The translations under genes and the position numbers were made by a program. Of a DNA stretch of 64,000 nucleotides, positions 1-11,245 are shown piece after piece. How positions within the stretch are numbered: the first letter of the stretch is position 1; each line of letters starts with the position of its first letter. This DNA is from Panorpa germanica (Eukaryota > Arthropoda > Insecta > Mecoptera > Panorpidae), in contig OY783220.1 in NCBI GenBank assembly GCA_963678705.1, positions 7,213,001-7,277,000 on the forward strand. Reading direction: 5' to 3'. Below the pieces are notes generated by a model. It worked only from the letters and a program-made list of their open reading frames with translations, did no database searches and was not told the DNA's origin.

Positions 1-540
1 AATTAATAGTAAACTAATAATCGGTGTATCATCAAATTTTGGCACATATCGTTTGAAGATTGGTACTCTTTAAAAATCATATGGATTTAACAATAGTGGT
101 GCCATCTATATACCATCCTAGGAACTTATTTCTGGATAAGATTGTTATGCAGTATTATTAAAACATGAATAAATTTAGAAAATTACTTTTATATTATCTC
201 TATATTTGAATGTATTTGAAACCCGTGATAGTATCTGCAGAGCGTACAGAGAATGGTTGGTATTACAGTAATGCCGCACATATTGTATCACATTGTCAGT
301 AAATATAATAATATTTTGAAAACCTCATTGGCTACTCTAACAAAATCCTTCAGTGTCGGTTTTCCCTCTTATCAGTACCTACCACGATAGAGTGAGAATA
401 AGGGAAGAGAAAACCACCACACTACTATGTAACTCCTACTCTAGATATAAACTGGGTGGTAAACGGAAAGGAGGGATGAAAAATCTGAAGGAAATCAAGT
501 GTGCCCAGTGAAGATTAAATATACACCGACACCGACACAC
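1..540. other. unassigned AT-rich DNA
   Basis: No reading frame, repeat member or structured element is recognised here. A weak imperfect inverted pair lies around 357-417 (GGTTTTCCCTC opposite GAGAAAACC), too short to interpret. Confidence 0.6.
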
Positions 541-840
541 CGAGGCAACGAGTAGCTAGCGCAAGAAAGATGAAAACTAGCAGTGCAGAACGGATAAAAA
601 TGTCAAATCTGTATCTATCTCTTATGGGGGGTGGAATGTTGTACCCGGTACCCGGTCAGGGCAGGGGTTGGGGGCCACCCTTCGTATCGGAATGGATTTA
701 TTATATTATTATAGCCGTGTTCAAGGTGATGCATGTGAGTAGAAGAGAGTATGAGATGATCGCGAATGTCAAGAAGAGATGCAAACTTGTGATGCTGTCA
801 CGTCTTGTAACGGGGGGTGGGGGGTAGGGAGGAGAAAGGG
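541..840. other. GC-richer pocket with G-runs
   Basis: This pocket is richer in G and C than its surroundings. It has G-runs at about 627-672 and a strong cluster at 812-840. An 85-codon frame opens at 570, but its protein is low-complexity at the end (Gly run from the G-run) and matches no family I know. It could be an exon or a decayed repeat; neither can be shown. Confidence 0.35.
812..840 (+). other. potential G-quadruplex
   Basis: Four G tracts occur in 29 bases: six G, T, six G, TA, three G, an 8-base spacer, three G. The last spacer is slightly over the usual 7-base limit, so this is a likely rather than canonical quadruplex motif. Confidence 0.45.
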
Positions 841-1150
841 TTGATGTGTCATTTAAAGACAAAGGTCAAGAAAATTTAACAGATATTATTTCACTTTTCT
901 TTAAAATAATTACTAATACATTTTATATTACAAAAATAGAATAATTGTTATTTCTGCATATTACATTTGAAACATAGTGAACTGTTCTCATTCAGGAATT
1001 GGTTTGTCTGATTTACAAGTTCTTTTTCTTGTCAGATTCATAGTGTGTACCTAATTTAAGTTTGGCATTTATTTTACTATAAAACCAGACCATCTATTAA
1101 TAATGGTAATAATTTAAGAAGCCAGAAAAATTATGAAAAAAAATACATTG
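841..1150. other. unassigned AT-rich DNA
   Basis: Nothing recognised; short A/T runs only. Confidence 0.6.
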
Positions 1151-1154
1151 TGAA

Positions 1155-1246
1155 GTTCAGCATCGGAAATAGACCGACGTATTTCCAATGCTGAGTCCTA
1201 TCACCAACGAGCTTCTACCATGTTGGCAGTTTTTGTGGTATCGTGG
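1155..1246 (+). repeat. repeat I, copy 1, with hairpin
   Basis: This stretch shares an ordered series of words (ATGCTGAGTCCTATCAC, then GTTTTTGTGGT, then CGTGGCTT) with the reverse complements of 13445-13568 and 15560-15685. Its left part forms a hairpin: CAGCATCGGAAATA is opposed by TATTTCCAATGCTG at 1158-1193, a 14-bp stem with one mismatch. The class of element is unknown; three diverged copies in 64 kb show it is dispersed. Confidence 0.5.
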
Positions 1247-1895
1247 CTTCGTATATTTAACCAAAAACAGAAAATATCCAGTATAACCACTGTATCGTTA
1301 TTATAAAAGCTTTTATTCATGGTCAGTGACCATGAATAGATCATTCTTGTTGTCGGGATATAAAGTATAAAAAAAAAAGCAAAGACATTACTAGAGGCGA
1401 TAAAAGGCCTAGGAAGCCAGAGAAATCATAATTAATATTAATCTTTAAAAAGGATTTTTAAAGATTTTATAATCCATAAAAAGGAGTTCTGAAAAAGTTG
1501 CAGTATACATAGAAATGAATGTATTGGGAGAACTAAATTTGACATTTTTCTTGTCCTTTTTACTAACTTAACTAATTGCACAATTTTTCTTAAATTACAC
1601 TATTACTTTTCATCTAATCACCTAATTTACAAGTATATTGGATAATATCGTATCCTAATAATTGCGCATCAGGTGAATAAAAGCAATATATCGCCTATGA
1701 AACTATTTCTCTTTGTTAGAAATTATCTCAACTTCAATATTTTCTACTCACCAAATTTTCTAACGTAAAAATTGACAAGTAAAACCATTTTTGCAAAAGT
1801 ATTAGACAATAGTGGTGAAATATACTTATACAAAGAAATAAATGTATATTTAATATTAAATTTATTATAAGACATGTTAATTTATATATATACTT

Positions 1896-1984
<89 letters not shown>
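1896..1984. repeat. compound microsatellite (AC)n(AT)n
   Basis: Nine AC units pass directly into about 35 AT units. The compound structure fits AC-to-AT decay or slippage. It is probably length-variable between individuals. Confidence 0.95.
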
Positions 1985-1989
<5 letters not shown>

Positions 1990-2321
1990 ACCGTAGCTTT
2001 ATGAAAACATATGAAATATATTCAATCTGCAAGTATACGATAAGCCAAACCACCCTGGTCGGTGCTTTCGTTCCTTTCGACCTCCCGTCGTTCTCTTTCC
2101 CCTTTTACGTATAACATGATATCTACACCTCGCTTCAACCCCTTTTGCGATTTCCTCTTTCCACAACAAAACCTCCTACCCACTACTCCCTTATTTCGTC
2201 CCATCCTGCTATCGTACATCCACTAGTGAAATATTATCAGTATCAATGTGATTGCTACAAATAGATTTAAATTTAATACGAGCACAGAGATTATACTTTT
2301 ATAAGTAAGATTTATAATTAA

Positions 2322-2520
2322 ATTAGCTTGTAGTAAGCTAGTATATGTGAATATTGCACTGCAAGATATTTTCTATATAAAAAGTATGAAAGTGAGCTTT
2401 TGAATCAGCTTATGGCAAACTAACAAATGTGAATCTCCTATTGTAAGACATTTTCTATAGAAGTAGAAAATGAACCTTGCAATTAGCTTGTGGCAAGCTA
2501 GACAATTTTCTACCTGAGAG
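2322..2520 (+). repeat. repeat K, two and a half tandem units
   Basis: Units begin with ATTAGCTTGTRGYAAGCTA at 2322, about 2405 and about 2481, giving a period of about 76-83 bp. Within each unit the order is the AGCTTRTGGCAA word, TGTGAATMT, a TGYAAGA word, TTTTCTATA, then GAAAATGAAC. The last unit is partial and ends in ATTTTCTACCTGAG. The same unit recurs at 22535-22645 with a similar period, at 3832-3934, and inverted at 16985-17045. This is a short satellite or the internal repeat of an unknown element. Confidence 0.6.
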
Positions 2521-3360
2521 AGTATTTCAATTTCCATAACCTTTATACGGTATTGTAGTATTTCTCATTTTATTTTACTTTATATATATTATCTATAGAC
2601 CATTCAAGGAATATGACCGTATGACACAATGTGCGAAATCTTAACACTACATAAAAAACCAAAGCTTATAAATAATTACGACTATGTGTTATAACAGAAT
2701 AAAAAAATTCTTAACTCATTCAAAAAAAATTGTGAAGTTTATTTAAAATAGAGTGAAAAGAATCCAGAGAGGGCGGGAGCAGTGGGGGGCAATATCCCTT
2801 AAAACTACTTGAAAATATAATATCATGCATTACATTTTACATAAGTATATTTATAACCCATATATTTTTTATCTGCAATATATTTTAATAGTTATTTGGT
2901 ACTTTATCTACACTTTTCTATTGACTGTACTTTAAATAGAGAAAAGTTGAATTCATGCAACCCATTGCGGCTTGAGCCAGGGGGTGATAGCGTGGGGGGG
3001 TAGGGAGTATGAGTGGTTTGGTTTATATAATATTGTATCAGTATAACTAAACATATAATATTCGCTTTTCTATTCTATAACCTGATGTGATATGATATGA
3101 CACCGGAAAGGCTAACACCAAGCTACTCTTTACTTCCTATATAAGCAAGCAGAGCTTTCAGAAAGCTTTCGTTAGGGAGCTTTGAGCTTTTTCAACACAT
3201 CGTCTATACATCGTCTATAGTGTAAATGTTAACTGTTATATATCTCAATATTTTACATATAAATGTCTATATTTAATACATAATGAAATATACGAATCTA
3301 TTCAAGTTTAGGTGTTTTCTTTTGGAGAGGGGGGTGTTACTTTTTATGCTTTCGTGTGGG
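2521..3360. other. unassigned DNA with G-runs
   Basis: No gene or repeat family is recognised. G-rich runs occur at about 2768-2790 and 2979-3007; the second ends in seven G, TA and three G. Confidence 0.55.
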
Positions 3361-4135
3361 TGAATTTATTAATATGATAATGGTTTATTTTGAACCATTG
3401 TTCAACTATATAAATCCGCATACGTTGAAATAAGTTAGTGAGAAATTCGAATTCTGAATGACATAATCAAGCTCTAAGAAAAAAGCTTGCTTGGAAGCTT
3501 TCTCTTACAATTATAAGTAAGCAAAGAATACTTTGGAAACGTTGCTAAACTATGTAAGACCATATACGTTAAGTAAGTTTGCAAGGTATTGGCTAGTTTT
3601 AAGCTTATTAATTTAGGTTGGTGCAAAATTAAATGTAACCAAGCTGAATAACCTTGCAGGATTAGCTAGTACCAATTGGAAAACGCATGTATTTAACTCT
3701 TCAGCAAGTTTGCGCTACGCTTATAAAATAAGCATACTAAATTTCATAGAACGCTTGGAAAATAAGCTACTAGATAGCTAATTTTAACGCTTAAATATTC
3801 GTTTAGAGTTGTGTTGTATATTATTCTAGTAGCAACCTTGCAGTTAGCTTGTATACCAAGCCTTGTACATAAAGCATAAATAACGCTACTTTCAAGTTTC
3901 AAACCTGCACTCCAAGACAATTTTCTACCTGGGTATGACAGCTACATAACGCCCGTATTCTAACGGCTTTGTCGCTTGCAGTGTGCGAGAGAAGGCTTTT
4001 CATTACATTTACAGGATTCGGATAGGTAAAGTGTAGTAGCGCGTATACGTCTAGACAAAATACGCTTATATACACTTGCAGTGTGCGATATGCTTAAAGC
4101 CCACAAGAAAGCTTCAGTTATACAATTGTAAACGC
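3360..4135 (+). repeat. degenerate AGCTT/CTTGC-rich repeat field
   Basis: Short words such as AAGCTT, GCTTGC, CTTGCAG and GCATACGTT/CATATACGTT recur irregularly. Compare CTATATAAATCCGCATACGTTG near 3408 with the related block near 3548, about 140 bp apart. A clear repeat K piece (CTTGCAGTTAGCTTGT to ATTTTCTACCTGGG) lies at 3832-3934, so the field is probably an old, much-decayed array of K-type units. Confidence 0.4.
3832..3934 (+). repeat. repeat K, partial copy
   Basis: It carries the K words AACCTTGCAGTTAGCTTGT and ACAATTTTCTACCTG in the same order as at 2475-2518, but with about 60 bp of other sequence between them. Confidence 0.5.
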
Positions 4136-4139
4136 AGCA

Positions 4140-4790
4140 TAATCCTAGTCACAAATAGAACTAAATAAAGTGAGTATATTTACAAATATACATTATGTTA
4201 TGACCAGACAACCTATTGGCAACCTTGGTACTCTGTGACCCGTCGGGTCAGTTACGTGTTCAATGATATTGTCTGTGGTCACTGCTTTTTATTGTGTAAT
4301 GCAATCTGGAATTATTTATTTAATGTGAACAAACGTACAATCGAATATTTCATATTAAAAAATGTGTAATGTAAACCGTTAGTTTATAATAACCATCAGA
4401 AATGTAAAGGTCAAATTTACATTAGGAGGCGATGATGATAAGAATGTACGTACGTCACAATTACGTGAATAAATTTAATCTAATATGTTTTACGGATTTA
4501 CTAATTACAAATCATAAGCCGAACATATTATTGGTACAATATTATTTATTGTATACAAAGCAAGATGTAGCTCAATTAACGATTATATAACGAATGTCGT
4601 CTGCAGTACAGTAAGGGTTGTACCCTTTCCAAGGCTCAGGTTACATCACTTTCTTCCGAGCAGAGCAGACTAATGTGCATTCCAAAATTGTTTATGTTAA
4701 GATAAGACTGAAATACGGCCAGAGTAGCACCAGGGTTGAGTCTTAGAGTGTAATATCACTAACAATAGTTTCCAGTGCCGCTTAGTATAT
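4140..4790. other. unassigned AT-rich DNA
   Basis: No frame or repeat membership found. A palindromic GTCAC/GTGAC-type word surrounds 4238-4258. Confidence 0.55.
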
Positions 4791-4791
4791 T

Positions 4792-4999
4792 CTTTTAAAA
4801 TATTTATTTGAGTGCACCAACTTTCGATAGTTATTAGTTCTTAAAACAATTTATACATTTATAAACATTTGTAATACATAATTTATAATATATAAGTACG
4901 AGTATCGGTATTTAAAATAAAGAGATTAAATTAGATTTATTGAAAAAGTTAATAACGCTTTTATAGACTTTCTCTGCTTTCAAATATCGGCTCATAGTT
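4792..4999 (-). repeat. retroposon J, copy 1
   Basis: It starts with CTTTTAAAATATTTATTTGA and shares a collinear run with 24687-24895, through GTATTTAAAATAAAGAGATTAAATTA to the CTTTCTCTGCTTTCAAATAT end. The 5' (left) end in other copies is a T run, so the element is read on the minus strand with its A-tail at the left. The 44341 copy shows a retroposition-type target duplication. Whether J is a SINE or the truncated 3' end of a LINE is open. Confidence 0.6.
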
Positions 5000-7320
5000 T
5001 TGAGGTTAAATATTTAAATTGTTTAATACTGCTCAGTATTATTAATATATTTTTTGCGGTAGTATGCCGCATATAACAAAAGTATTTAGTCTTCTGAAAA
5101 AAGCAACATTTCAGTAAATTTACATTATGCAATATACTTCTTATAAATCGGTCTATTAAAATATAGCTGCACGAAACATAATAGAAGAAAAAATTAACAA
5201 TTTGTGAATTTATTAAAACTACATACTTAACGAATACTTAGAACAATACAGTATGGTCGTACAGAGACTACACTTGAACTAGTTTTACCTGTACCATTCA
5301 AACAGAATGAATAATATGGTAATTTGTTGCCACGTCAACAAATCAACATGAGTACTAAATAATTCAAATGTTTTTTTTGTCATTTATTTCTTTAATGAAG
5401 CTTTTGTATACATTTTTTTATTGAATCATGCAATTCAAATGCAAATTATTATGTAACAGTCTAAGTACTCGGATTCACTCGGGAAAATGTATAAGAAACC
5501 CTATACTCAAACCTAATGCAACTAACGCCATCTCTTAACCTCGCCAAACAACTATGTTGGTGTGAAATATTTTTCTTTTGTGTTACAGTATATGCGCTAT
5601 GTATTTTATGCACATAGGTCAATTTGTTGTGTCGTGTAAAGTTATTTAAGTAAAACTCGTTTACTGTTTTATGCAATATCTAATTCTAAGTTACGATTTG
5701 GCGATGTGCCCGAGTACACCACCTGTGATGTACGGCTTTTTTTTATAACAACGGCTTATTTATAACGGCTTTATTTATATATGTATGTTATATGGGATTG
5801 ATACAAAAAAGACAAACTGCTGTAATTTCTGAGAAACGTATTACCCCACAAATAAAAAAAGAGAGATAGGTGGGGAAGAATTTCAATTATAATTTACAGA
5901 ATTCGAATACCAAAAAAGCAAATAATAATAATAAATTAATAATTTTAAAGCCAACTCTAAGTATATTTATTTTCTTTTGTTATCATTTAATACTGTATAT
6001 ATTTTTGCATATATTTACATAAAAAAATGTGAAAAAAAATAATAAAACATGACGGAGATATAAACTGTTCCGGGGAACAAGTTTGCCACGAGGTTTGCCA
6101 ATGGTTGACAGTTTAGCATCACCAGGAATTGTCAGAAATAAGAGAATTTAATATTTTCTTGTAAGCAAATGTAACACATATCGAGTAGGGAGAAATACTT
6201 AAAAAAAAACTCTGGATTCTTTGATAAAATTGAATAAAAAATGGACGAGGTATCCACTGGCAAAAATCATACGTTATTCGATAGATAATATTGTAAAGAA
6301 TGTATGGTGTAATTTTTATTAATATCGGACGAGGCGTTCTCAGTAGATGCATTAAAGTTTATCACAAGCTACAGTTATTACAAAGATAGGAAAAGAAATA
6401 TATATCTATCCAACAATGAACAGAAATTGAAATTGAAACAATACATGAAACATGAAACCATTTGCTATTTTAATACAAATATCATCAATACTGGCCTATC
6501 TTTATCCATTATGTATTAACTATTAAACTAATTAAACCAGTGTACATACAATACAGTGTACACCCGAGCCAATATGTTTTGGCACTGATATGTTTGTACA
6601 TTTCTGTTTTCTCAATGTTTTGGTTTCCTCACATTTGTTTTATCTAGAGTATTGTTCTAATATCGATGCATCAGAATTCATTATAATGCAAATACAATAC
6701 AAACACAATGATACATTACGTTCACATACCCCCTCCCCCTACACACACATTGAATCGTTCGACTCTATACAGAATAAATATCTGCATATATAGGAGTTTA
6801 TTTCCCAAGAACTTTTCTGTTACACCAGATTTCATGTCGAGATATTTTTATTTCCTTTTTTACAGTGTAGATTAAAAATAATACAATATTATTAAATACT
6901 AATTATTATTAATTATTTATAATATATACACCTGGTGTAATAGAATGTAGTTACTAATTAATGGATGGTGTCGAGGAGCTGACGTCAACTATTATGTTTT
7001 CCGATAAACAATACATTTTCTGAGTTTATTAAAGTGATATGATCCTTATATAATATAAAGTCTAACTCCAATCGACTTCATAAAACTACCAACGTTATTA
7101 GGAGATAAGTGTGTGTCAGGTGGTTGAGTCGTTGACTACAACACTCGGTTTACGCTAAAACTGGGCCATGATTGCCATGTATTTATTGCGAGAAATATCA
7201 ACGGTTGTGATACCATACCTGAAAAAGCACCAGTTCTCAACGAAATTGTGAATTATTTGGATAGAGGATTGAATATTACTGATGATTAAGTTTATAACAA
7301 GTATCAAACAAGTAACTACA
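5000..7320. other. unassigned AT-rich DNA
   Basis: No supported gene. Minor features are a near-tandem AACGGCTTATTTAT pair at about 5752-5785, a short GTTCC/GGAAC palindrome near 6067, and a C-rich patch near 6727-6742. Around 7101-7140 the word TGGTTGAGTCG fits an RNA polymerase III A-box, but no B-box follows. Confidence 0.5.
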
Positions 7321-7321
7321 T

Positions 7322-7940
7322 TTAAGAATTCGAAGAAGACATGTCAAAACGATAAAAATAAAGCGTATTTTTGACTATGTTGTTTGACGACACAGTTAAT
7401 ATATAATTATTTCTGTAATTACTACATGATAAAATGACATTTGAAAAATACTTTGTGAAATTTTCATAAATAAATATCAAGAAATGAGGCATTGACAGCG
7501 AATCTCCGCAGACGTCACTAAAAAAAGTAACATTGCGGTGCCACCCATAACTCATTACTGGAATTTCTGAAATCGAAAATCCAAATTGGTTTCATTAGTT
7601 CATAAGTTTCTGCAGGTAACGCTGTCGAGTTTTTTTCCTTTTTTTTTCATTGCCGACAGCGTTACCTCGGCATTTATGTAAAGAAAGAGTGAGCAAAATT
7701 TTAAAAGAATCGGTGCAGTAGATTTTGAGCTAGAGAGGACATCAACTCTGAAAAAGCTAAGTGTGAGAAAACGCATTTAAAAGTTTCAAAGTAAGACGAA
7801 ACCAGACCAGAGAGGTAAAGACTTAAAACTCTATATCTCCGACAGTTTTACTCCAATCGACTTCAAATTTTCACACAATATGCTTAATATGTTGTACATC
7901 AATAAAAATAAATATAAAAAAAATGTAATGTACCCCTCCT
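7322..7940 (+). repeat. repeat E, long copy 1
   Basis: This ~600-bp unit is collinear with the reverse complement of 61035-61615. Shared landmarks in order are GACGACACAGTTAATA, TAATTACTACATGATAAAAT, AATAAATATCAAGAAATGAG, GCGAATCTCCGCAGACGTCA, GGCATTTATGTAAAGAAAGA, and TATATCTCCGACAGTTTTAC. Its right third alone recurs at 17752-17945 and 41090-41235. The element has no coding capacity that I can see, and no terminal repeats were found, so its class is open. Confidence 0.7.
7615..7666. repeat. perfect 13-bp hairpin inside repeat E
   Basis: GGTAACGCTGTCG at 7615-7627 is exactly opposed by CGACAGCGTTACC at 7654-7666, with a T-rich 26-base loop. In the minus-strand copy near 61350 only one arm remains, in the form ATAACGCTGTCGC. 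Confidence 0.85.
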
Positions 7941-8300
7941 TAATGTACATAATCTTTACTACAGTCTCAAAATGTTCAATAAAAAACTATAGTGAAATAA
8001 AATTCAGTTTTTAAAACGTAATATTTTAAATTTCCCGCTAAATTTACAGAGCGACAAAATAAAATAAGTTTTACTATGTATTTTAACTTATCACAACCCA
8101 CATTCAGAGTAGCAGTACTCGTATATCAATACATGCGTTTACTTGTCATTTTAAAATGCATATCACCTGTTATTTTATAAAAAAAAATGCATACATTATA
8201 ATAATAGCATTGATAATAATAATAATAACAGATAACAATAATGTTATCTTCGCTCTACACATTAGTCCGCCCTTGGTAGTTTCTCCTCCGTTTCTCCACT

Positions 8301-8336
8301 ACAGTTACATGGTTGGAAACAGTTACATGGTTGGAA
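8301..8336 (+). repeat. 18-bp tandem duplication
   Basis: ACAGTTACATGGTTGGAA occurs twice back to back with no mismatch. Confidence 0.9.
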
Positions 8337-8475
8337 ATGAATATAACCAGGTAAGTGTGCGCTACTCTTGCAGTATATGTATCAGGGGCAATAATTGAGA
8401 ATTAGTATTAATAAAAAAGTGATAAAGTATCACCGGGTACCAGTATGTTAGTGCAACAATCATAAAAAATACTTG

Positions 8476-8509
8476 TATCTTTACTAGTGCATTATCTTTA
8501 CTAGTGCAG
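8476..8509 (+). repeat. 17-bp tandem duplication
   Basis: TATCTTTACTAGTGCA plus one variable base occurs twice back to back. Confidence 0.85.
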
Positions 8510-8611
8510 GTATCTTATACCTGAATGTTACTTGGTTTTGTATATGTAATTAATCAAATGAAAATACTAGAATTGTAAATGTACTTTTACCTTGTAGGTT
8601 CGCTTTTATAT

Positions 8612-9382
8612 CTAAGACATTTTAGAAATTGTAAATTTTTAAACAGACTTATCATTCCCGCTCATTGTTTTGATATTTAATTTAGTGTTTTTATTTAATA
8701 TTGTAATCTAGATTGTAGGTTTCGTTTAAGCATTTCTTTTCACATTTGTGTTTTAATTTAAGTTTATTTAATTTAGTTGGTTCGTATGCATCCTTAGTAA
8801 TTTAAATTTTGACTGTTCAACAAAATTGTATGTGAAATAATTAAAATTGCCATTTTTAATAACAATTATAGTAATAGAAATTGTTTTCACTTCTATATTT
8901 TTCAAACATTGATGACATTAAACTTCTTCTAAAAGTAAATCCTACTGCATTTTGACAGATTGTCACTTTTTGGAGATTATAATATAATACAAGTTCTCTT
9001 AATTTAATATTTTTAATTTAAAACATTGGACCTTGTAAGGTTCTAAAAAAACTAAGAAAATTAAATAAAAAATACAATATTAAATTAAAGCAGTGAGTGA
9101 GAATGATACTTAATGTGTTGCATATGAAAATAAAGTTTATTTTAGTAATTTACATACACATTATAAAAAATTACACGGTTTAATTTAAATCATAATATCT
9201 TACCTGAAAATAAAGAAACGACATTAACGACGACCTAACATTACGCACAGTGAGTTCTGTCGACTCCAAATATCAACTGTTTTAATCGATGGCATACATT
9301 AAAATTAAAGTAGCTATAAGTAATATATACCGTTCAGGTCAGTATTACCAACTAAAGAAATATAATTTCTTTACATATATTT
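8612..9382 (-). repeat. repeat A, copy 1, split by element B
   Basis: The left piece (8612-8646) is the reverse complement of the A right end, TTAAAAATTTACAATTTCTA. The right piece (9112-9382) is the reverse complement of the rest of A, ending in CTAAAGAAATATAATTTCTT. The 457-bp element B sits between them and is bounded by ACTT on both sides. A is one of the commonest repeats here, with six main copies plus two captured pieces. It encodes no protein I can see. Confidence 0.75.
8651..9107. mobile_element. element B, inverted-repeat MITE
   Basis: The ends are ATCATTCCCGCTCATTG and, on the opposite strand, ATCATTCTCACTCACTG. They are inverted repeats of 17 bp with three mismatches. ACTT flanks both sides (8647-8650 and 9108-9111), and removing the element restores an A copy comparable to 27600-27925. 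A second, left-half copy lies at 36588-36745. There is no transposase; the mobilising family is unknown. Confidence 0.7.
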
Positions 9383-10070
9383 AAGTTATGTCAACAAAAG
9401 ATTTCAAAACCCTGTCACAATACAGGTCAACAGTATCAACATTTATTTTATGCACAAAGCATCATAATTAAAATAAAAAAATCAAATACGGATAATAATA
9501 AGTATAATACATTCACTATAAAAACAATTAAAATAATTTTCATATAATATAATACAACAGATATAAATCTTTCTAAAACAATATCAATCCAACTGCGAGT
9601 TTAGAAACATTAAGAGGGAGAAGGAGAACACTGAACAGTACAATTCAAAATAGATTTGTTTCTTGTAGTTGTACCAATTGTACAATAGTTACAATGTACA
9701 TTGCATATTACAACTGATTTTAAAATATAATTTATAAACAATATCGAGATAACAATATCAATTCTATACAAATTAGTCACGCGTTTCTATTTAGAAAAAA
9801 AATAATTTAGTTGTATTGAATGAAACAGTTGAGTCATCTTCTGTCTGGTCTTGTTGGGTGTACTTTGACGTGGGGAGCGAGAAAAACCCAGGTCTGGAGC
9901 TGGACAGAACGGAATGGATAGCTGGATAGGTTTTGCTGGTGTTAAAACTTATTGATGGAATGGATAGATAAAAGACGATTCTGTATCAACACAACCAATG
10001 GATACATTTTATATGAGAATGGAAAATATTGAACCATCTTCCAAAGTGAACATGAACTAAACATAGTTAC
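9383..10070. other. unassigned DNA
   Basis: Nothing recognised. The part at 9831-9960 is richer in GC, with repeated CTGGACAGAA/TTCTGTC-type words, but no frame stays open. Confidence 0.5.
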
Positions 10071-10072
10071 GT

Positions 10073-10440
10073 GGGTTGGCGCTATTTGTCCCTATGGATA
10101 CTCCTAGTACAACGATGTGACTTCAACTTAAGGCTAGTGATGACATCACGCAGGGGATACAGGTGCCTATTCTCAGAATGGTGATGCAATAACTTATTGA
10201 CCACAGGATGCGACACAAGAGCAACTTCTGCACATGGGGAACACTTACCGCCTTACAGTTTACACTTAAGTTTACACTAGGTATATACTAGGCTTTTATC
10301 AATTTATACCTGGTATAAATTTTAAAACAGGTTTATTTGTAAGGCGGTTAAGGTTTTAGCATTAGACAAAACACTTGGAGATTCAGCATCGACATATACA
10401 GATCGGTACAGAGTTTTAATTGAGAGAACCTTAACACGTG
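10073..10440 (+). repeat. repeat H, copy 1, split by MITE L
   Basis: It shares ATGACATCACGCAGRGGA, CTTCTGCACATGGGG-type and ATTGAGAGAACCTTAACA words, in order, with 55915-56140. It also shares the block around ACATATACAGATC with 51232-51500. A 100-bp MITE (10248-10347) interrupts it. No intact frame remains in this copy. Confidence 0.6.
10248..10347. mobile_element. MITE L, PIF/Harbinger-like, copy 1
   Basis: The ends are CCGCCTTACA and TGTAAGGCGG, a perfect 10-bp inverted pair, flanked by TTA on both sides (10245-10247 and 10348-10350). Three-base TWA duplications are characteristic of PIF/Harbinger elements, so that family is the best guess. The interior is palindromic (TTTATACCTGGTATAAA). 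At 100 bp it is non-autonomous. Confidence 0.75.
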
Positions 10441-10444
10441 TGTT

Positions 10445-10770
10445 TAAGGTTTATGAAAGATAACAAAAGTTACCTGTTACGTAAACGTTTTCCATAATTT
10501 ACGGTTCATTTAAAAATAAATCATAAACCCTTTTGCGCATTGGCACACTCAAAAAACATCTTCTCAACGATTATAATTCATAAGAACCCATTTCTAAAGA
10601 TTGAGGACTTTTAGAATATCTATAAAATAAGGTCCTTTTAGGTTAAATAATAAATGAACGTAAAGTAATGCAAATTTATGTCGAAACATAACATTTATTT
10701 ATGTAATGTTACATTATATTAACCCTAAATATATGTAACTATGTTTAGCGGAATATTATTGGTTTGAAAG
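10445..10770 (+). repeat. repeat M, copy 1
   Basis: Landmarks are AACAAAAGTTACCTGTTACG, the TTTTGCGCATTGGCA block, ATAAGGTCCTTTTAGGTTAA and GTTTAGCGGAATATT. The series recurs in diverged form at 10975-11245 in the same direction and at 57465-57720 inverted. Confidence 0.55.
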
Positions 10771-10974
10771 TATATATTATTGAATATATAATAACAAAAT
10801 AAAATTAACATAATATTTAGATATTAGAAAGGCTTCCGGTATATGCTGGAAAGCATCAATGTATTGCAACTTTTGTAGAAGGAAATAGACAGACATAAAG
10901 TAACTAAAGTAAACGGGTAAAAGATTGAGACAACACTATCCAGGAGAATCAAACAGAAATCTCGCTAAATACAG

Positions 10975-11245
10975 TTGCATCCTTTTAAAGGCTATTTAAC
11001 AAAACAAAAGTTACCCGTTACCTAAACAACTTTACCTAATTAACAACATTATGTAACATATTTTACTATTTCTTGAAAAATAAATAAATAAAACCTCATT
11101 CCATATTAACATACTTATAAAACTTCTTTCATTTTAAAAAATGATTAAAAACTTGCAGAATAAGTATAAAAAATATCCTTTCAGTTTAAATATTACTACG
11201 ATTTGTTATATCTATGTTTTGTGTTTAGCGGAATATTTTTAAAAA
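10975..11245 (+). repeat. repeat M, copy 2
   Basis: It carries AAACAAAAGTTACCCGTTAC, CATACTTATAAAACTTCTTT, ATATCCTTTCAGTTTAAAT and GTTTAGCGGAATATT in the order of copy 1. The two copies lie about 500 bp apart in direct orientation, which fits a local duplication. Confidence 0.55.

Noticed and set aside
7100-7160. tRNA or SINE head
   Set aside because: An A-box-like TGGTTGAGTCG is present, but no B-box (GGTTCGANNCC type) or cloverleaf follows.
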